Shown: positions 7,186-17,841 of the stretch, one piece after another | Numbering within the stretch: the stretch's first letter is position 1 | How the letters are laid out: each line of letters opens with the position of its first letter | Position numbers and translations under genes: made by a program | NCBI RefSeq assembly: GCF_002093745.1 | Contig: NZ_MTSB01000034.1 | Coordinates: forward strand, 1-23,071 | From: Pseudomonas graminis | Lineage (GTDB): Bacteria; Pseudomonadota; Gammaproteobacteria; Pseudomonadales; Pseudomonadaceae | Direction: 5' to 3' | Length of the DNA stretch: 23,071 nucleotides | Notes under the pieces: model-generated | Database searches by the model: none | Told to the model about the DNA's origin: nothing | Seen by the model: the letters and a program-made list of their open reading frames with translations, nothing else

Positions 7186-8451
7186 ATGAAGCGTCGCAGT
7201 CTGATCAAAGCCTTCACCCTGTCCGCATCGATTGCCGCCATGGGTCTGACCTGGACCGTTCAGGCTGCCGAGACCATCAAGGTCGGCATCCTGCATTCGC
7301 TGTCGGGGACGATGGCCATCTCCGAAACCTCGCTTAAAGACATGGCGTTGATGACGATCGATGAAATCAATGCCAAGGGGGGTGTGAACGGCAAGATGCT
7401 GGAGCCCGTGGTCGTGGACCCGGCATCCAACTGGCCGTTGTTCGCTGAAAAGGGCCGTCAGTTGCTGACTCAGGACAAAGTGGCCGTGGTATTCGGCTGC
7501 TGGACATCGGTCTCTCGCAAGTCGGTTCTGCCGGTGTTTGAAGAATTGAACGGCTTGCTGTTCTACCCGGTTCAGTACGAAGGCGAGGAAATGTCGCCTA
7601 ACGTTTTCTACACCGGCGCAGCGCCTAACCAACAGGCGATTCCGGCGGTCGAGTACGTGATGAGTGAAGACGGTGGTTCGGCCAAGCGCTTCTTCCTGCT
7701 GGGCACCGATTACGTTTACCCGCGTACCACCAACAAGATCCTGCGGGCATTCCTGCATTCCAAAGGCGTGAAAGACACCGATATCGAAGAGGTCTACACG
7801 CCGTTTGGCCATTCTGACTATCAGACCATCGTGGCCAACATCAAGAAATTCTCCGCCGTTGGCAAGACCGCCGTTATTTCCACCGTCAACGGCGACTCTA
7901 ACGTGCCGTTTTACAAGGAACTGGCCAACCAGGGCCTGAAGGCCACCGACGTTCCGGTTGTCGCCTTCTCGGTGGGCGAAGAAGAACTGCGCGGTATCGA
8001 CACCAAGCCATTGGTGGGTCATCTGGCAGCCTGGAACTACTTCCAGTCCGTCGAAAACCCGGTCAACAAGAAGTTCGTTGCTGACTGGACCGCCTACGCC
8101 AAGAAGAAAAACCTGCCAGGCGCCGACAAGGCCGTGACCAACGACCCGATGGAAGCCACCTATGTAGGTATCCACATGTGGGCGCAGGCGGTGGAGAAAG
8201 CCAAATCCACCGATGTCGACAAAGTCCGTGAAGCAATGGCCGGGCAGACGTTCGCCGCACCGTCGGGCTTTACCCTGATGATGGACAAGACCAACCATCA
8301 CCTGCACAAGCCCGTGATGATCGGCGAAATTCAGAAAGACGGGCAGTTTAACGTCGTCTGGCAGACCAAAGAACCGATCCGCGCCCAGCCTTGGAGCCCT
8401 TATATCCCGGGCAACGACAAGAAGCCGGACTCTCCGGCCAAGAGCAACTGA
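7186..8451 (+). CDS. urtA: Urea ABC transporter, substrate-binding protein UrtA
   Basis: This 421-residue periplasmic binding protein captures urea (and possibly short-chain amides) and presents it to UrtBC. The family is visible in the Leu/Ile/Val-binding-type core (IKVGILHSLSGTMA near residue 30) and in the UrtA-typical FGCWTSVSRKSVLPV and LLFYPVQYEGEE segments. Residues 1-27 form a signal peptide ending in VQA. Its RRSLIK at 3-8 resembles a twin-arginine (Tat) motif, so folded export is possible. The start is set by ACGGAG 7 bases upstream, and the length is normal for UrtA. It heads the urt genes under the sigma-54 promoter. A palindromic repeat separates it from urtB and could let the abundant binding protein be made in excess over the membrane parts. 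Confidence 0.96.
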   Translation: MKRRSLIKAFTLSASIAAMGLTWTVQAAETIKVGILHSLSGTMAISETSLKDMALMTIDEINAKGGVNGKMLEPVVVDPASNWPLFAEKGRQLLTQDKVAVVFGCWTSVSRKSVLPVFEELNGLLFYPVQYEGEEMSPNVFYTGAAPNQQAIPAVEYVMSEDGGSAKRFFLLGTDYVYPRTTNKILRAFLHSKGVKDTDIEEVYTPFGHSDYQTIVANIKKFSAVGKTAVISTVNGDSNVPFYKELANQGLKATDVPVVAFSVGEEELRGIDTKPLVGHLAAWNYFQSVENPVNKKFVADWTAYAKKKNLPGADKAVTNDPMEATYVGIHMWAQAVEKAKSTDVDKVREAMAGQTFAAPSGFTLMMDKTNHHLHKPVMIGEIQKDGQFNVVWQTKEPIRAQPWSPYIPGNDKKPDSPAKSN

Positions 8452-8471
8452 GGGATAAAAGTCGACTGATG

Positions 8472-8600
8472 ATCGTTCCCGCGCTCCAGCGTGGGAATGC
8501 AGTTCTGGACGCTCCGCGTCCAATCCCGAGCGTGCAGCTCGATGCAAATGTGACGCAGAGCGTCACGAAAGGCATCCCCACGCAAAGCGTGAGGAACGAG
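8472..8600. repeat. Palindromic intergenic repeat between urtA and urtB
   Basis: The left end (ATCGTTCCC...GTGGGAATGC, 8472-8500) is roughly the inverse of the right end (GGCATCCCCACGC to AACGAG, 8571-8600). Inside are GACGCTCCGCGTC and TGACGCAGAGCGTCA. The same family occurs at 15924-16087, 22801-22932 and 22952-23071. It begins 20 bases after the urtA stop and could fold in the operon mRNA. Confidence 0.85.
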
Positions 8601-8665
8601 CAGTGTGAGGGCGGACAACCATGAGCGCTCTCTGGAACGCCACACTGAATCAAGGCCATATTGAT

Positions 8666-10255
8666 ATGCCTTCTTACCTTTACCGCTTCATCTTCGCATT
8701 GAGTCTGTTGCTGCCATTCGCAGCTCAGGCCGGCGATGCCAGTGATTTTGTCGCAGCCAGTTCTTCGAAACAGGCAGAACTGCTGGAAACCTGGGCCGCC
8801 ATGCCGGCACCGGAGCGCGTCGAGCTGCTTGAAGCGCTGCGCGACGGTCGTGTTGCTGCTGACAGCAGCAAGCGCGCCTGGATCGAGAGCAACGATAAAT
8901 ATGTGCCCGTGGAGGCTGATGCCCCCGCGGCGGCTGATGCTCCAACCCCCGATGAACCGCGCAAACTGCGCCTGAACAATCGGCTGCGAGGCTTGGTGGA
9001 AACCGCACTGGCCAGCCATCAACTGGTGGCGGCCGATAGCGCCGTTCGCCTCGCCGCTGCCCAACAATTGCAACGCAGCGCCCGCCCTGCGCAGCTGGAT
9101 TTGCTGAGCCAGCGTGTGGCCAGCGAAACCGACAGCACCGTAAAAAGTGCGCTGACGCTGGCCCTGGCCAACCTGCAGATGGTCGACTCCAGCCCTACGG
9201 TGCGCCTGGCCGCCGTCCGGTTGCTGGGTGAAACCGGCGATCCGTTGGCCCGTACCCGCCTTGAATCGTTACTGGCTCCGGGCGTGGAAAACGACGCTTC
9301 GGTGCGTGTGGCTGCGGAAACCAGTCTGGCTCAGGTCAAACGCAAGCTGATGATCGGCGAGCTGCTGGGTCAGGCGTTCAGTGGCATGTCACTGGGTTCG
9401 ATCCTGCTATTGGCCGCGCTGGGCCTGGCAATCACCTTCGGCCTGCTCGGCGTGATCAACATGGCGCACGGCGAAATGCTGATGCTGGGTGCCTACTCGA
9501 CCTACATGGTTCAACTGATGTTCCAGCGCTACGCGCCGGGTGCCATCGAGTACTACCCGCTGATTGCGCTGCCCGTGGCGTTTTTTGTCACCGCCGCGAT
9601 CGGCATGGCGCTGGAACGAACGGTCATTCGCCATTTGTACGGTCGCCCGCTGGAAACCCTGCTGGCGACATGGGGCATCAGCCTGATGCTGATTCAGGCT
9701 GTGCGGCTGGCCTTCGGCGCACAGAACGTCGAAGTGGCCAACCCGCAATGGCTGTCCGGCGGAATCCAGGTACTGCCGAATCTGGTGCTGCCTTACAACC
9801 GTATCGTGATCATCGCGTTCGCCCTGTTCGTGGTAGTGCTGACCTGGCTGCTGCTGAACAAGACCCGCCTGGGCCTGAACGTGCGGGCCGTGACCCAGAA
9901 CCGCAACATGGCCGCCTGCTGCGGCGTGCCGACCGGTCGTATCGACATGATGGCCTTCGGGCTGGGCTCCGGCATCGCAGGCCTGGGCGGCGTGGCGCTC
10001 AGCCAGATCGGCAACGTCGGCCCGGACCTGGGCCAGAGCTACATCATCGATTCGTTCCTGGTGGTGGTGCTCGGCGGTGTCGGGCAACTGGCCGGCAGCG
10101 TGACGGCAGCCTTCGGGCTGGGCATTGCCAACAAGATTCTTGAACCGCAGATCGGCGCCGTACTGGGCAAAATCCTGATCCTGGCGCTGATCATTCTGTT
10201 TATCCAGAAACGTCCGCAAGGCCTCTTCGCATTGAAAGGACGGGTGATCGACTGA
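8666..10255 (+). CDS. urtB: Urea ABC transporter, permease UrtB
   Basis: This protein of 529 residues is one of the two membrane subunits. Residues 1-22 are a signal peptide (ending AQA/GD). Residues about 25-230 are a predicted periplasmic domain with repeated VRLAA/VRVAA helices at 127, 179 and 213, like HEAT repeats. Residues 240-529 are the LivH-type permease with about eight TM helices and the GVINMAHGE motif at 262-270. I chose ATG 8666 because the signal peptide then lies at the extreme N-terminus; ATG 8621, 15 codons upstream, is also possible and has GAGG upstream. The stop overlaps the urtC start by one base (TGATG), so the two permeases are probably translationally coupled. Confidence 0.95.
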   Translation: MPSYLYRFIFALSLLLPFAAQAGDASDFVAASSSKQAELLETWAAMPAPERVELLEALRDGRVAADSSKRAWIESNDKYVPVEADAPAAADAPTPDEPRKLRLNNRLRGLVETALASHQLVAADSAVRLAAAQQLQRSARPAQLDLLSQRVASETDSTVKSALTLALANLQMVDSSPTVRLAAVRLLGETGDPLARTRLESLLAPGVENDASVRVAAETSLAQVKRKLMIGELLGQAFSGMSLGSILLLAALGLAITFGLLGVINMAHGEMLMLGAYSTYMVQLMFQRYAPGAIEYYPLIALPVAFFVTAAIGMALERTVIRHLYGRPLETLLATWGISLMLIQAVRLAFGAQNVEVANPQWLSGGIQVLPNLVLPYNRIVIIAFALFVVVLTWLLLNKTRLGLNVRAVTQNRNMAACCGVPTGRIDMMAFGLGSGIAGLGGVALSQIGNVGPDLGQSYIIDSFLVVVLGGVGQLAGSVTAAFGLGIANKILEPQIGAVLGKILILALIILFIQKRPQGLFALKGRVID

Positions 10256-11334
10256 TGAGCCAGCCATTGATGTTAACCGCCGCACAGAAAGTCGGCCCCA
10301 AGGGCACGCTGGCTGTGGGCATTCTGATACTGGCCGTGCTGCTGGCACTGCCGCTGCTTTCCTTGTTGCCTGCCGAAAACAGCTTTCAAGTGTCGGCCTA
10401 CACGCTGACACTGGTGGGCAAAATTCTCTGCTACGCCATCGTCGCCCTTGCCCTGGACCTGGTCTGGGGTTACGCGGGGTTGTTGTCGCTGGGCCACGGC
10501 CTGTTCTTCGCCCTGGGTGGCTATGCGATGGGCATGTACCTGATGCGCCAGGCGGCAGGCGACGGTCTGCCTGCGTTCATGACGTTCCTGTCGTGGACCG
10601 AACTGCCCTGGTACTGGGCGGGCACCGACAACTTCCTCTGGGCGATGTGCCTGGTGGTCCTGGCGCCGGGATTGCTGGCGCTGGTGTTCGGTTTCTTCGC
10701 CTTTCGCTCGCGGATCAAGGGCGTGTATTTCTCGATCATGACCCAGGCCCTGACGTTTGCCGGCATGCTGTTGTTCTTTCGCAACGAAACCGGCTTTGGC
10801 GGCAACAACGGGTTCACCAACTTTCGCAGCATTCTGGGGTTCAGCATCAGTTCGCAAGGCACGCGTGCGGTGCTGTTTCTGGCGACCGTTGCGTTGCTGG
10901 TGGCCAGCCTGTACATCGGCTGGAAGCTGGCACAGAGCAAGTTCGGTCGGGTGCTGACGGCGCTGCGTGATGCTGAAAACCGCCTGATGTTCTGCGGCTA
11001 CGACCCACGCGGCTTCAAGCTGTTCGTCTGGGTGCTGAGCGCGGTGCTGTGCGGCCTGGCCGGTGCCCTGTATGTGCCGCAGGTCGGCATCATCAACCCC
11101 AGCGAAATGTCACCGACCAACTCCATCGAGGCAGCCGTGTGGGTGGCCCTTGGCGGTCGCGGCACGCTGATCGGCCCGCTGTTGGGTGCCGGCCTGGTCA
11201 ACGGCATGAAAAGCTGGTTCACGATGGCTTTCCCGGAATACTGGCTGTTCTTCCTCGGCGCGCTGTTCATTATCGTCACGCTGTACCTGCCCAAGGGCGT
11301 GATCGGCCTGCTGAAGAAAAGGAGCGAGCAATGA
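10255..11334 (+). CDS. urtC: Urea ABC transporter, permease UrtC
   Basis: The product is the second permease subunit, 359 residues, of the LivM type with about ten hydrophobic segments. The YAGLLSLGHGLFFALGGYAM segment near residue 75 and the late GGRGTLIGPLLGA segment are typical. It pairs with UrtB to form the urea channel in the inner membrane. It overlaps urtB by one base and urtD by four (ATGA), which indicates tight coupling and equal expression. Its C-terminus is Lys/Arg-rich, consistent with a cytoplasmic end. Confidence 0.96.
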   Translation: MSQPLMLTAAQKVGPKGTLAVGILILAVLLALPLLSLLPAENSFQVSAYTLTLVGKILCYAIVALALDLVWGYAGLLSLGHGLFFALGGYAMGMYLMRQAAGDGLPAFMTFLSWTELPWYWAGTDNFLWAMCLVVLAPGLLALVFGFFAFRSRIKGVYFSIMTQALTFAGMLLFFRNETGFGGNNGFTNFRSILGFSISSQGTRAVLFLATVALLVASLYIGWKLAQSKFGRVLTALRDAENRLMFCGYDPRGFKLFVWVLSAVLCGLAGALYVPQVGIINPSEMSPTNSIEAAVWVALGGRGTLIGPLLGAGLVNGMKSWFTMAFPEYWLFFLGALFIIVTLYLPKGVIGLLKKRSEQ

Positions 11335-12191
11335 AAACCACTCCGACCCCGTCTTTGATGCTTGAGCCGATCCTGGCCCCCAACTCCGACGCTGGCACCA
11401 GCCGCGACGCCGTGGGCCTTGGCAAAAGTGCCGGCAAAGGCCTGAACACAAGGCATGGCACGATCCTGACGCTGGAAGACATCAGCGTCAGCTTCGACGG
11501 CTTCAAAGCGCTCAATGATCTGAACCTGTACATCGGCGTGGGTGAACTGCGCTGCATCATCGGCCCCAACGGCGCGGGCAAGACCACGCTGATGGACGTC
11601 ATCACTGGCAAGACCCGCCCGAGCCACGGCAAGGCGTGGTTCGGCGAGACGCTGGACCTGACACAGATGAGCGAAGTACAGATTGCCCAGTCCGGGATTG
11701 GCCGCAAGTTTCAGAAGCCCACGGTGTTCGAAGCCCTGAGCGTGTTCGAAAACCTGGAGTTGGCGCAGAAAACCGACAAATCGGTGTGGGCCAGCCTGCG
11801 GGCACGCCTGAGCGGCGAGCAACAGGACCGGATCAACGAGGTGCTGGAGACCATTCGCCTGACCTCCTCGATGCATCGCCCGGCCGGCTTGCTGTCCCAC
11901 GGTCAAAAGCAGTTTCTGGAAATCGGCATGCTGCTGGTTCAAGACCCGCAATTACTGTTGCTCGACGAGCCGGTGGCGGGCATGACCGACGCTGAAACCG
12001 AGTTCACCGCCGAGCTGTTCAAAAGCCTTGCCGGCAAGCACTCGCTGATGGTGGTGGAACACGACATGGGCTTCGTCGGTTCGATTGCCGACCACGTCAC
12101 CGTGCTGCATCAGGGCAGCGTACTGGCCGAAGGCTCACTGAACGACGTTCAGGCCGATGAACGCGTGATCGAAGTGTATCTGGGCCGTTGA
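11331..12191 (+). CDS. urtD: Urea ABC transporter, ATPase UrtD
   Basis: This ATP-binding subunit has 286 residues. It has a Walker A GPNGAGKT (78-85), signature LSHGQ (188-192), Walker B LLLLDEP (208-214) and the switch His244. These are all the parts needed for ATP hydrolysis, in the LivG-type order. About 45 residues precede the ATPase core, a low-complexity N-terminal extension of no known function. The ATGA overlap with urtC supports this start, with AGGAGCG just upstream. It should form a heterodimer with UrtE. Confidence 0.96.
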   Translation: MKTTPTPSLMLEPILAPNSDAGTSRDAVGLGKSAGKGLNTRHGTILTLEDISVSFDGFKALNDLNLYIGVGELRCIIGPNGAGKTTLMDVITGKTRPSHGKAWFGETLDLTQMSEVQIAQSGIGRKFQKPTVFEALSVFENLELAQKTDKSVWASLRARLSGEQQDRINEVLETIRLTSSMHRPAGLLSHGQKQFLEIGMLLVQDPQLLLLDEPVAGMTDAETEFTAELFKSLAGKHSLMVVEHDMGFVGSIADHVTVLHQGSVLAEGSLNDVQADERVIEVYLGR

Positions 12192-12208
12192 AGGCCCGGC
12201 TTCCAGTT

Positions 12209-12248
12209 GTTCCTCCGCGTGAGAATGCCTGTCCAGACGCTCCGCATC
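12209..12248. repeat. Remnant of the palindromic repeat between urtD and urtE
   Basis: GTTCCTCCGCGTGAGAATGC followed by GACGCTCCGC matches the left arm of the repeats at 8472, 15924 and 22801, but the right arm is missing. It is a decayed half element in a 97-base gap of an otherwise tightly packed operon. Confidence 0.65.
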
Positions 12249-12288
12249 GCAAGCAGTGACCCTGCTGCAACAGACGAGAACACGAACC

Positions 12289-12987
12289 ATGCTCCAGGTC
12301 GAAAAGCTCCATCAGTATTACGGCGGCAGCCACATTCTTCGCGGTCTGTCGTTTGATGTGAAGGTCGGTGAAGTCACCTGCCTGCTGGGCCGTAACGGCG
12401 TCGGCAAGACCACGCTGTTGCGCGTGCTCATGGGGCTGTTGCCGTCGAAAGAAGGCACGGTCAAATGGGAAGGTAAAACCATCACTGCCACCAAGACCCA
12501 TCAGCGGGTGCATGCCGGGATTGCCTACGTCCCGCAAGGCCGAGAGATCTTCGGTCGGCTGACGGTCGAGGAGAACCTGCTGATGGGGCTGTCCCGGTTT
12601 CCCGGCTCAGAGGCCAAAGAGGTGCCCGATTTCATCTACGAACTGTTCCCGGTGCTGCTGCAAATGAAGCATCGCCGTGGCGGTGATCTGTCAGGTGGTC
12701 AACAACAGCAACTGGCGATTGGCCGGGCACTGGCAAGCCGCCCGCGCCTGCTGATTCTCGATGAGCCGACCGAAGGCATTCAGCCCTCGGTCATCAAGGA
12801 GATCGGCGCGGTGATCAAAAAACTGGCCGAGCGCGGCGACATGGCGATTCTGCTGGTCGAACAGTTCTACGACTTTGCGGCAGAGCTGGCCGATCAATAC
12901 CTGGTGATGTCGCGGGGGGAAATCGTCCAGCAGGGTCGTGGCGAGAACATGGAGGCTGACGGTGTGCGCGGTCTGGTCACTATTTGA
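12289..12987 (+). CDS. urtE: Urea ABC transporter, ATPase UrtE
   Basis: This is the second ATPase of the transporter, 232 residues, LivF type. It has a Walker A GRNGVGKT (34-41), the YVPQGREIFGRLTVEENL segment typical of this subfamily (80-97), signature LSGGQQQ (134-140) and Walker B LLILDEP (154-160). The switch His is replaced by Gln192 (LLVEQ), which is usual in LivF-like subunits. ATG 12289 is preferred over GTG 12256 because the family starts with MLQV-type sequence directly before the first strand. The gap to urtD holds a repeat remnant, so coupling with urtD may have been lost. Confidence 0.95.
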   Translation: MLQVEKLHQYYGGSHILRGLSFDVKVGEVTCLLGRNGVGKTTLLRVLMGLLPSKEGTVKWEGKTITATKTHQRVHAGIAYVPQGREIFGRLTVEENLLMGLSRFPGSEAKEVPDFIYELFPVLLQMKHRRGGDLSGGQQQQLAIGRALASRPRLLILDEPTEGIQPSVIKEIGAVIKKLAERGDMAILLVEQFYDFAAELADQYLVMSRGEIVQQGRGENMEADGVRGLVTI

Positions 12988-13035
12988 TGCGCCAATCCGT
13001 TATCGTGCAGCCTTCGACAACGCAATGAAGACGCT

Positions 13036-13881
13036 ATGAACCTGCCTGCCCACACTGCCTTGTTCACGCCCAGCTGGCATGCCGAGCTGGAGCTGGGCTA
13101 TGGCCGTTTCGATGACTGCACGCGCCCGACCCAGCGCCGCCACAAGGGGCCTTTGCGAGTGCAGAAACATCTGTACGCCGAAGGGCCTGAGGTGTGCCAG
13201 CACATCATTGTTCACCCACCGGGCGGTATCGCCGGGGGCGACCGGCTGGATATTTCGGCAACGGTCGGCGCCCAAGCCTGGGCACAACTGACCAGCCCTG
13301 GCGCAGCCAAGTGGTATCGCGCCGCCAGCCCGGCGTTTCAGCAACTGGAACTGCATGTACAGCCCGGCGCGACCCTGGAGTGGCTGCCGCAGGAAACCAT
13401 TGTATTCAGCAACGCCCAGGCAGAACTGACCACGCGTATCGAGCTGCACGGTGACGCCCGGCTATGCTACTGGGATGTCGTGGCGCTGGGGCGTCCGGCC
13501 AGTGGCGAGCGTTTCGAACATGGCCACTTTCAATCGCACCTGGATATTCGTCGCGACGGAACATTGCTCTGGCATGAACGGCAACGCATCATCGGCGGCG
13601 ACGGGCTACTGGATTCGCCCATCGGCCTGGATGGCAAAACGGTTTTCGCCACCCTCCTTCTGACCGGTGAAGCCGACAGCGACCTGCTTGAAAGCTGCCG
13701 CTCATTGTCGATGCACAATCCGGTGCGCGGTAACCTGACGCAATTGCCTGGCTTGATCGTTGCGCGTTGTCTGGCTGATGAGGCCTTGCATGCCAGGGCC
13801 TGGCTGATAGAAATCTGGAAGCGTCTGCGCCCGGCGCTGCTGGGACGCGAAGCGGTGACACCGAGAATCTGGAACACCTGA
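13036..13881 (+). CDS. ureD: Urease accessory protein UreD (UreH)
   Basis: UreD is a cytosolic chaperone that binds the urease apoprotein and, with UreF and UreG, helps insert nickel. The 281-residue length is normal. Family hallmarks are [10 protein letters not shown] near 38, [10 protein letters not shown] near 60, the [10 protein letters not shown] motif near 86-95 and EWLPQETI near 115. It begins 48 bases after urtE and is probably read from the same transcript. A gap of 318 bases with REP elements follows before ureA. Confidence 0.95.
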   Translation: MNLPAHTALFTPSWHAELELGYGRFDDCTRPTQRRHKGPLRVQKHLYAEGPEVCQHIIVHPPGGIAGGDRLDISATVGAQAWAQLTSPGAAKWYRAASPAFQQLELHVQPGATLEWLPQETIVFSNAQAELTTRIELHGDARLCYWDVVALGRPASGERFEHGHFQSHLDIRRDGTLLWHERQRIIGGDGLLDSPIGLDGKTVFATLLLTGEADSDLLESCRSLSMHNPVRGNLTQLPGLIVARCLADEALHARAWLIEIWKRLRPALLGREAVTPRIWNT

Positions 13882-13938
13882 TTGATGACTGGACGCACTG
13901 CGTCCCAGGCTACACCCTTGGCGCTGATGCACTCAGCG

Positions 13939-14141
13939 TTATACATAAGTACTGAGAAGCCCGAAAATCGTGGCTTTTAGCGCTTCTGCCCGCAGGGCGT
14001 GGGAGCGAACTTGTTCGCGAAGACGGTAGTGCTTACGATGCATTTTTGGGAAATATACCGCCCCTTTCGCGAACAATGCGGATCGCCGCCCCGGTCGCCC
14101 CTACGGCCTTCGGCCAGAATCCGAGACAGACTTATACATAA
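13939..14141. repeat. REP pair bracketed by a 10-base direct repeat (ureD/ureA gap)
   Basis: The 318-base gap between ureD and ureA (13882-14199) holds no supportable gene. TTATACATAA occurs at 13939-13948 and again at 14132-14141. Between them lie a REP palindrome at 13999-14021 (core GCGAACTTGTTCGC), an inverted partner at 14066-14076, and a stretch at 14075-14098 identical to 81-104. The direct repeat could be a target-site duplication from insertion. A weak hairpin with a TTTT tail (13957-13979) precedes the REP and may terminate some transcripts. Confidence 0.7.
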
Positions 14142-14199
14142 CGATGAAGGCGCAGGCCTGGGAATGATCCCCCACTGAATTTGAAGAAGCGGAAACCCT

Positions 14200-14502
14200 A
14201 TGGACCTGACGCCACGCGAAAAAGACAAGATGCTGATTTTCACCGCCGGACTGGTTGCCGAACGGCGTCTGGCGCGCGGAGTGAAGCTCAACTATCCGGA
14301 AGCCATGGCCTACATTTCTGCGGCGTTGCTCGAAGGCGCGCGTGACGGCCAGACTGTCGCTGATCTGATGCACTACGGCACGACGTTGCTCACCCGCGAT
14401 CAGGTCATGGAAGGCATCCCGGAAATGATCCCGGAGATTCAGGTGGAAGCCACGTTCCCGGACGGCACCAAGCTGGTCACCGTGCATCAGCCGATTGCCT
14501 GA
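14200..14502 (+). CDS. ureA: Urease gamma subunit UreA
   Basis: This 100-residue subunit is the smallest of the (UreABC)3 enzyme, which hydrolyses urea to ammonia and carbamate in the cytoplasm. It matches UreA end to end: [12 protein letters not shown] at the start, [10 protein letters not shown], the DGQTVADLM block and the [15 protein letters not shown] ending. The length is exactly that expected. The upstream ribosome-binding site is weak (GGAAA at 14191-14195). The acetyltransferase gene starts 10 bases after its stop. Confidence 0.97.
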   Translation: MDLTPREKDKMLIFTAGLVAERRLARGVKLNYPEAMAYISAALLEGARDGQTVADLMHYGTTLLTRDQVMEGIPEMIPEIQVEATFPDGTKLVTVHQPIA

Positions 14503-14512
14503 AGGAGTGATC

Positions 14513-15904
<1,392 letters not shown>

Positions 15905-15923
15905 CGCATTCGGACTTTTGAAT

Positions 15924-16087
15924 ATCGTTCCTGCGCTCCGCGTGGGAATGCAGTTCGCGACGCTCTGCGTCACATCGAAACCGGGCAGAGAAGCCTGCGC
16001 TTCGATTACACCTGCCATCGCGCAAGACTGAAGATGTGTGACGCAGAGCGTCACGGGATGCATGCCAACGCGGAGCATTGGCACGAT
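15924..16087. repeat. Palindromic repeat with 51-base arms between ureB and ureC
   Basis: The left arm (15924-15974) and right arm (16037-16087) are imperfect inverted copies of about 51 bases around a 62-base centre. Each arm holds the family hallmarks GCGTGGGAATGC or its variant and GACGCTCTGCGTCACA. It is the best preserved inverted copy in the urea locus. When transcribed it should form a long hairpin about 50 bases before ureC. Confidence 0.88.
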
Positions 16088-16134
16088 AGCCATAGTCAGT
16101 CGGGTTTGCGTACAACGACGCATAAGGAATCACC

Positions 16135-17835
16135 ATGAAGATTTCCAGACAAGCCTACGCCGACATGTTCGGCCCCACCGTTGGCGACAAGGTTCGACTG
16201 GCGGATACCGAGCTGTGGATCGAGGTCGAGAAAGACTTCACCACGTATGGCGAGGAAGTGAAATTCGGCGGTGGCAAGGTTATCCGTGACGGCATGGGCC
16301 AGGGTCAACTGATGGCCGCCGATGTGGTCGATACGCTGATCACCAATGCCTTGATCATCGACCACTGGGGCATTGTCAAAGCCGACGTGGGCATCAAGAA
16401 CGGGCGTATTGCAGCCATCGGCAAAGCGGGCAACCCGGACATTCAGCCGGACGTGACCATTGCCGTCGGCGCGGCCACCGAAGTCATTGCCGGTGAAGGC
16501 ATGATCCTCACCGCAGGCGGCGTCGACACGCATATCCACTTCATCTGCCCGCAGCAGATCGAAGAAGCGCTGATGAGCGGCGTCACCACCATGATCGGTG
16601 GCGGCACAGGCCCTGCGACGGGCACCAACGCCACCACCGTCACACCCGGCCCGTGGCACATGGCGCGCATGCTCCAGGCCTCGGACTCGTTCCCGATGAA
16701 CATCGGCTTCACCGGCAAGGGCAACGCCAGCCTGCCAGGCCCGCTGATCGAACAGGTCAAGGCTGGCGCAATCGGCCTGAAACTGCACGAAGACTGGGGC
16801 ACGACCCCGGCCGCCATCGACAACTGCCTGAGCGTTGCCGATCAATACGACGTGCAGGTCGCCATCCACAGCGACACGCTGAACGAGTCAGGCTTTGTCG
16901 AGACCACCCTCGCCGCGTTCAAGAACCGCACGATCCACACGTACCACACCGAAGGTGCCGGTGGCGGCCATGCGCCGGACATCATCAAGGCCTGCGGCTC
17001 GCCCAACGTGCTGCCCAGCTCGACCAACCCGACCCGGCCATTCACCCGCAACACCATTGACGAGCACCTGGACATGCTCATGGTCTGTCATCACCTGGAC
17101 CCGAGCATCGCCGAAGACGTGGCCTTCGCGGAGAGCCGCATACGCCGCGAAACCATTGCTGCCGAAGATATCCTTCACGACCTGGGCGCGTTTTCCATGC
17201 TCAGTTCCGACAGCCAGGCCATGGGCCGGGTTGGCGAAGTGATCATGCGCACCTGGCAAACCGCCGACAAGATGAAAAAACAGCGCGGCCCGCTGCCACA
17301 GGATGGCCCCGGCAACGACAACTTCCGCGCCAAGCGTTACATCGCCAAATACACCATCAACCCGGCCATCACCCACGGCATCAGCCATGAAGTGGGTTCT
17401 ATCGAAGTCGGTAAATGGGCTGATCTGGTGCTGTGGCGTCCAGCGTTCTTCGGCGTCAAACCCACCCTGATCCTCAAGGGCGGGGCCATTGCCGCCAGCC
17501 TGATGGGCGACGCCAACGCCTCGATCCCGACGCCGCAACCGGTCCACTACCGCCCGATGTTCGCCAGCTACAGCAGCTCGCTGCATGCCACCAGCATGAC
17601 CTTCATCAGCCAGGCCGCATTCGACGCAGGCGTGCCGGAGTCTCTGGGCCTGAAGAAGCAAATCGGGGTGGTCAAAGGCTGCCGCACCGTGCAGAAAAAG
17701 GACTTGATCCACAACGACTACCTGCCGGATATCGAAGTCGACCCACAGACCTATCAGGTCAAGGCCGACGGTGTGTTGCTGTGGTGTGAGCCTGCAGAAG
17801 TGTTGCCGATGGCGCAGCGGTATTTTCTGTTCTGA
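16135..17835 (+). CDS. ureC: Urease alpha subunit UreC (catalytic)
   Basis: UreC holds the two-nickel active site that hydrolyses urea. At 566 residues it is full length. All key residues are present, each one less than Klebsiella numbering: His133 and His135 (THIH), carbamylated Lys216 and His218 (GLKLHED), His245 (IHSD), His271 (TYHTEG), flap Cys318 with catalytic His319 (MVCHH), and the nickel ligand Asp359 (SSDSQ). AAGGA lies just before the ATG. It is the last gene of the locus, followed by a strong terminator. Activity needs UreE, UreF and UreG, which must be encoded elsewhere, as in P. aeruginosa. Confidence 0.98.
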   Translation: MKISRQAYADMFGPTVGDKVRLADTELWIEVEKDFTTYGEEVKFGGGKVIRDGMGQGQLMAADVVDTLITNALIIDHWGIVKADVGIKNGRIAAIGKAGNPDIQPDVTIAVGAATEVIAGEGMILTAGGVDTHIHFICPQQIEEALMSGVTTMIGGGTGPATGTNATTVTPGPWHMARMLQASDSFPMNIGFTGKGNASLPGPLIEQVKAGAIGLKLHEDWGTTPAAIDNCLSVADQYDVQVAIHSDTLNESGFVETTLAAFKNRTIHTYHTEGAGGGHAPDIIKACGSPNVLPSSTNPTRPFTRNTIDEHLDMLMVCHHLDPSIAEDVAFAESRIRRETIAAEDILHDLGAFSMLSSDSQAMGRVGEVIMRTWQTADKMKKQRGPLPQDGPGNDNFRAKRYIAKYTINPAITHGISHEVGSIEVGKWADLVLWRPAFFGVKPTLILKGGAIAASLMGDANASIPTPQPVHYRPMFASYSSSLHATSMTFISQAAFDAGVPESLGLKKQIGVVKGCRTVQKKDLIHNDYLPDIEVDPQTYQVKADGVLLWCEPAEVLPMAQRYFLF

Positions 17836-17841
17836 AATAAC

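Noticed and set aside
6901..8547. 548-codon minus-strand open frame opposite urtA
   Set aside because: urtA on the plus strand is unmistakable. The opposite frame is open because of G+C-rich codon bias; its product is His/Gly/Val-rich with no domain.
9407..10411. 334-codon minus-strand open frame opposite urtB
   Set aside because: It is a shadow of urtB, with His/Gln/Arg-rich composition and no family likeness.
12256..12288. GTG start for urtE 11 codons upstream
   Set aside because: The added residues are not like the family and overlap the repeat-remnant region; ATG 12289 begins at the conserved MLQV-type start.
13882..14199. Independent sigma-54 promoter for ureA
   Set aside because: TGGC and TGC elements occur near 13919-13932, but the GG-to-GC spacing is too short.
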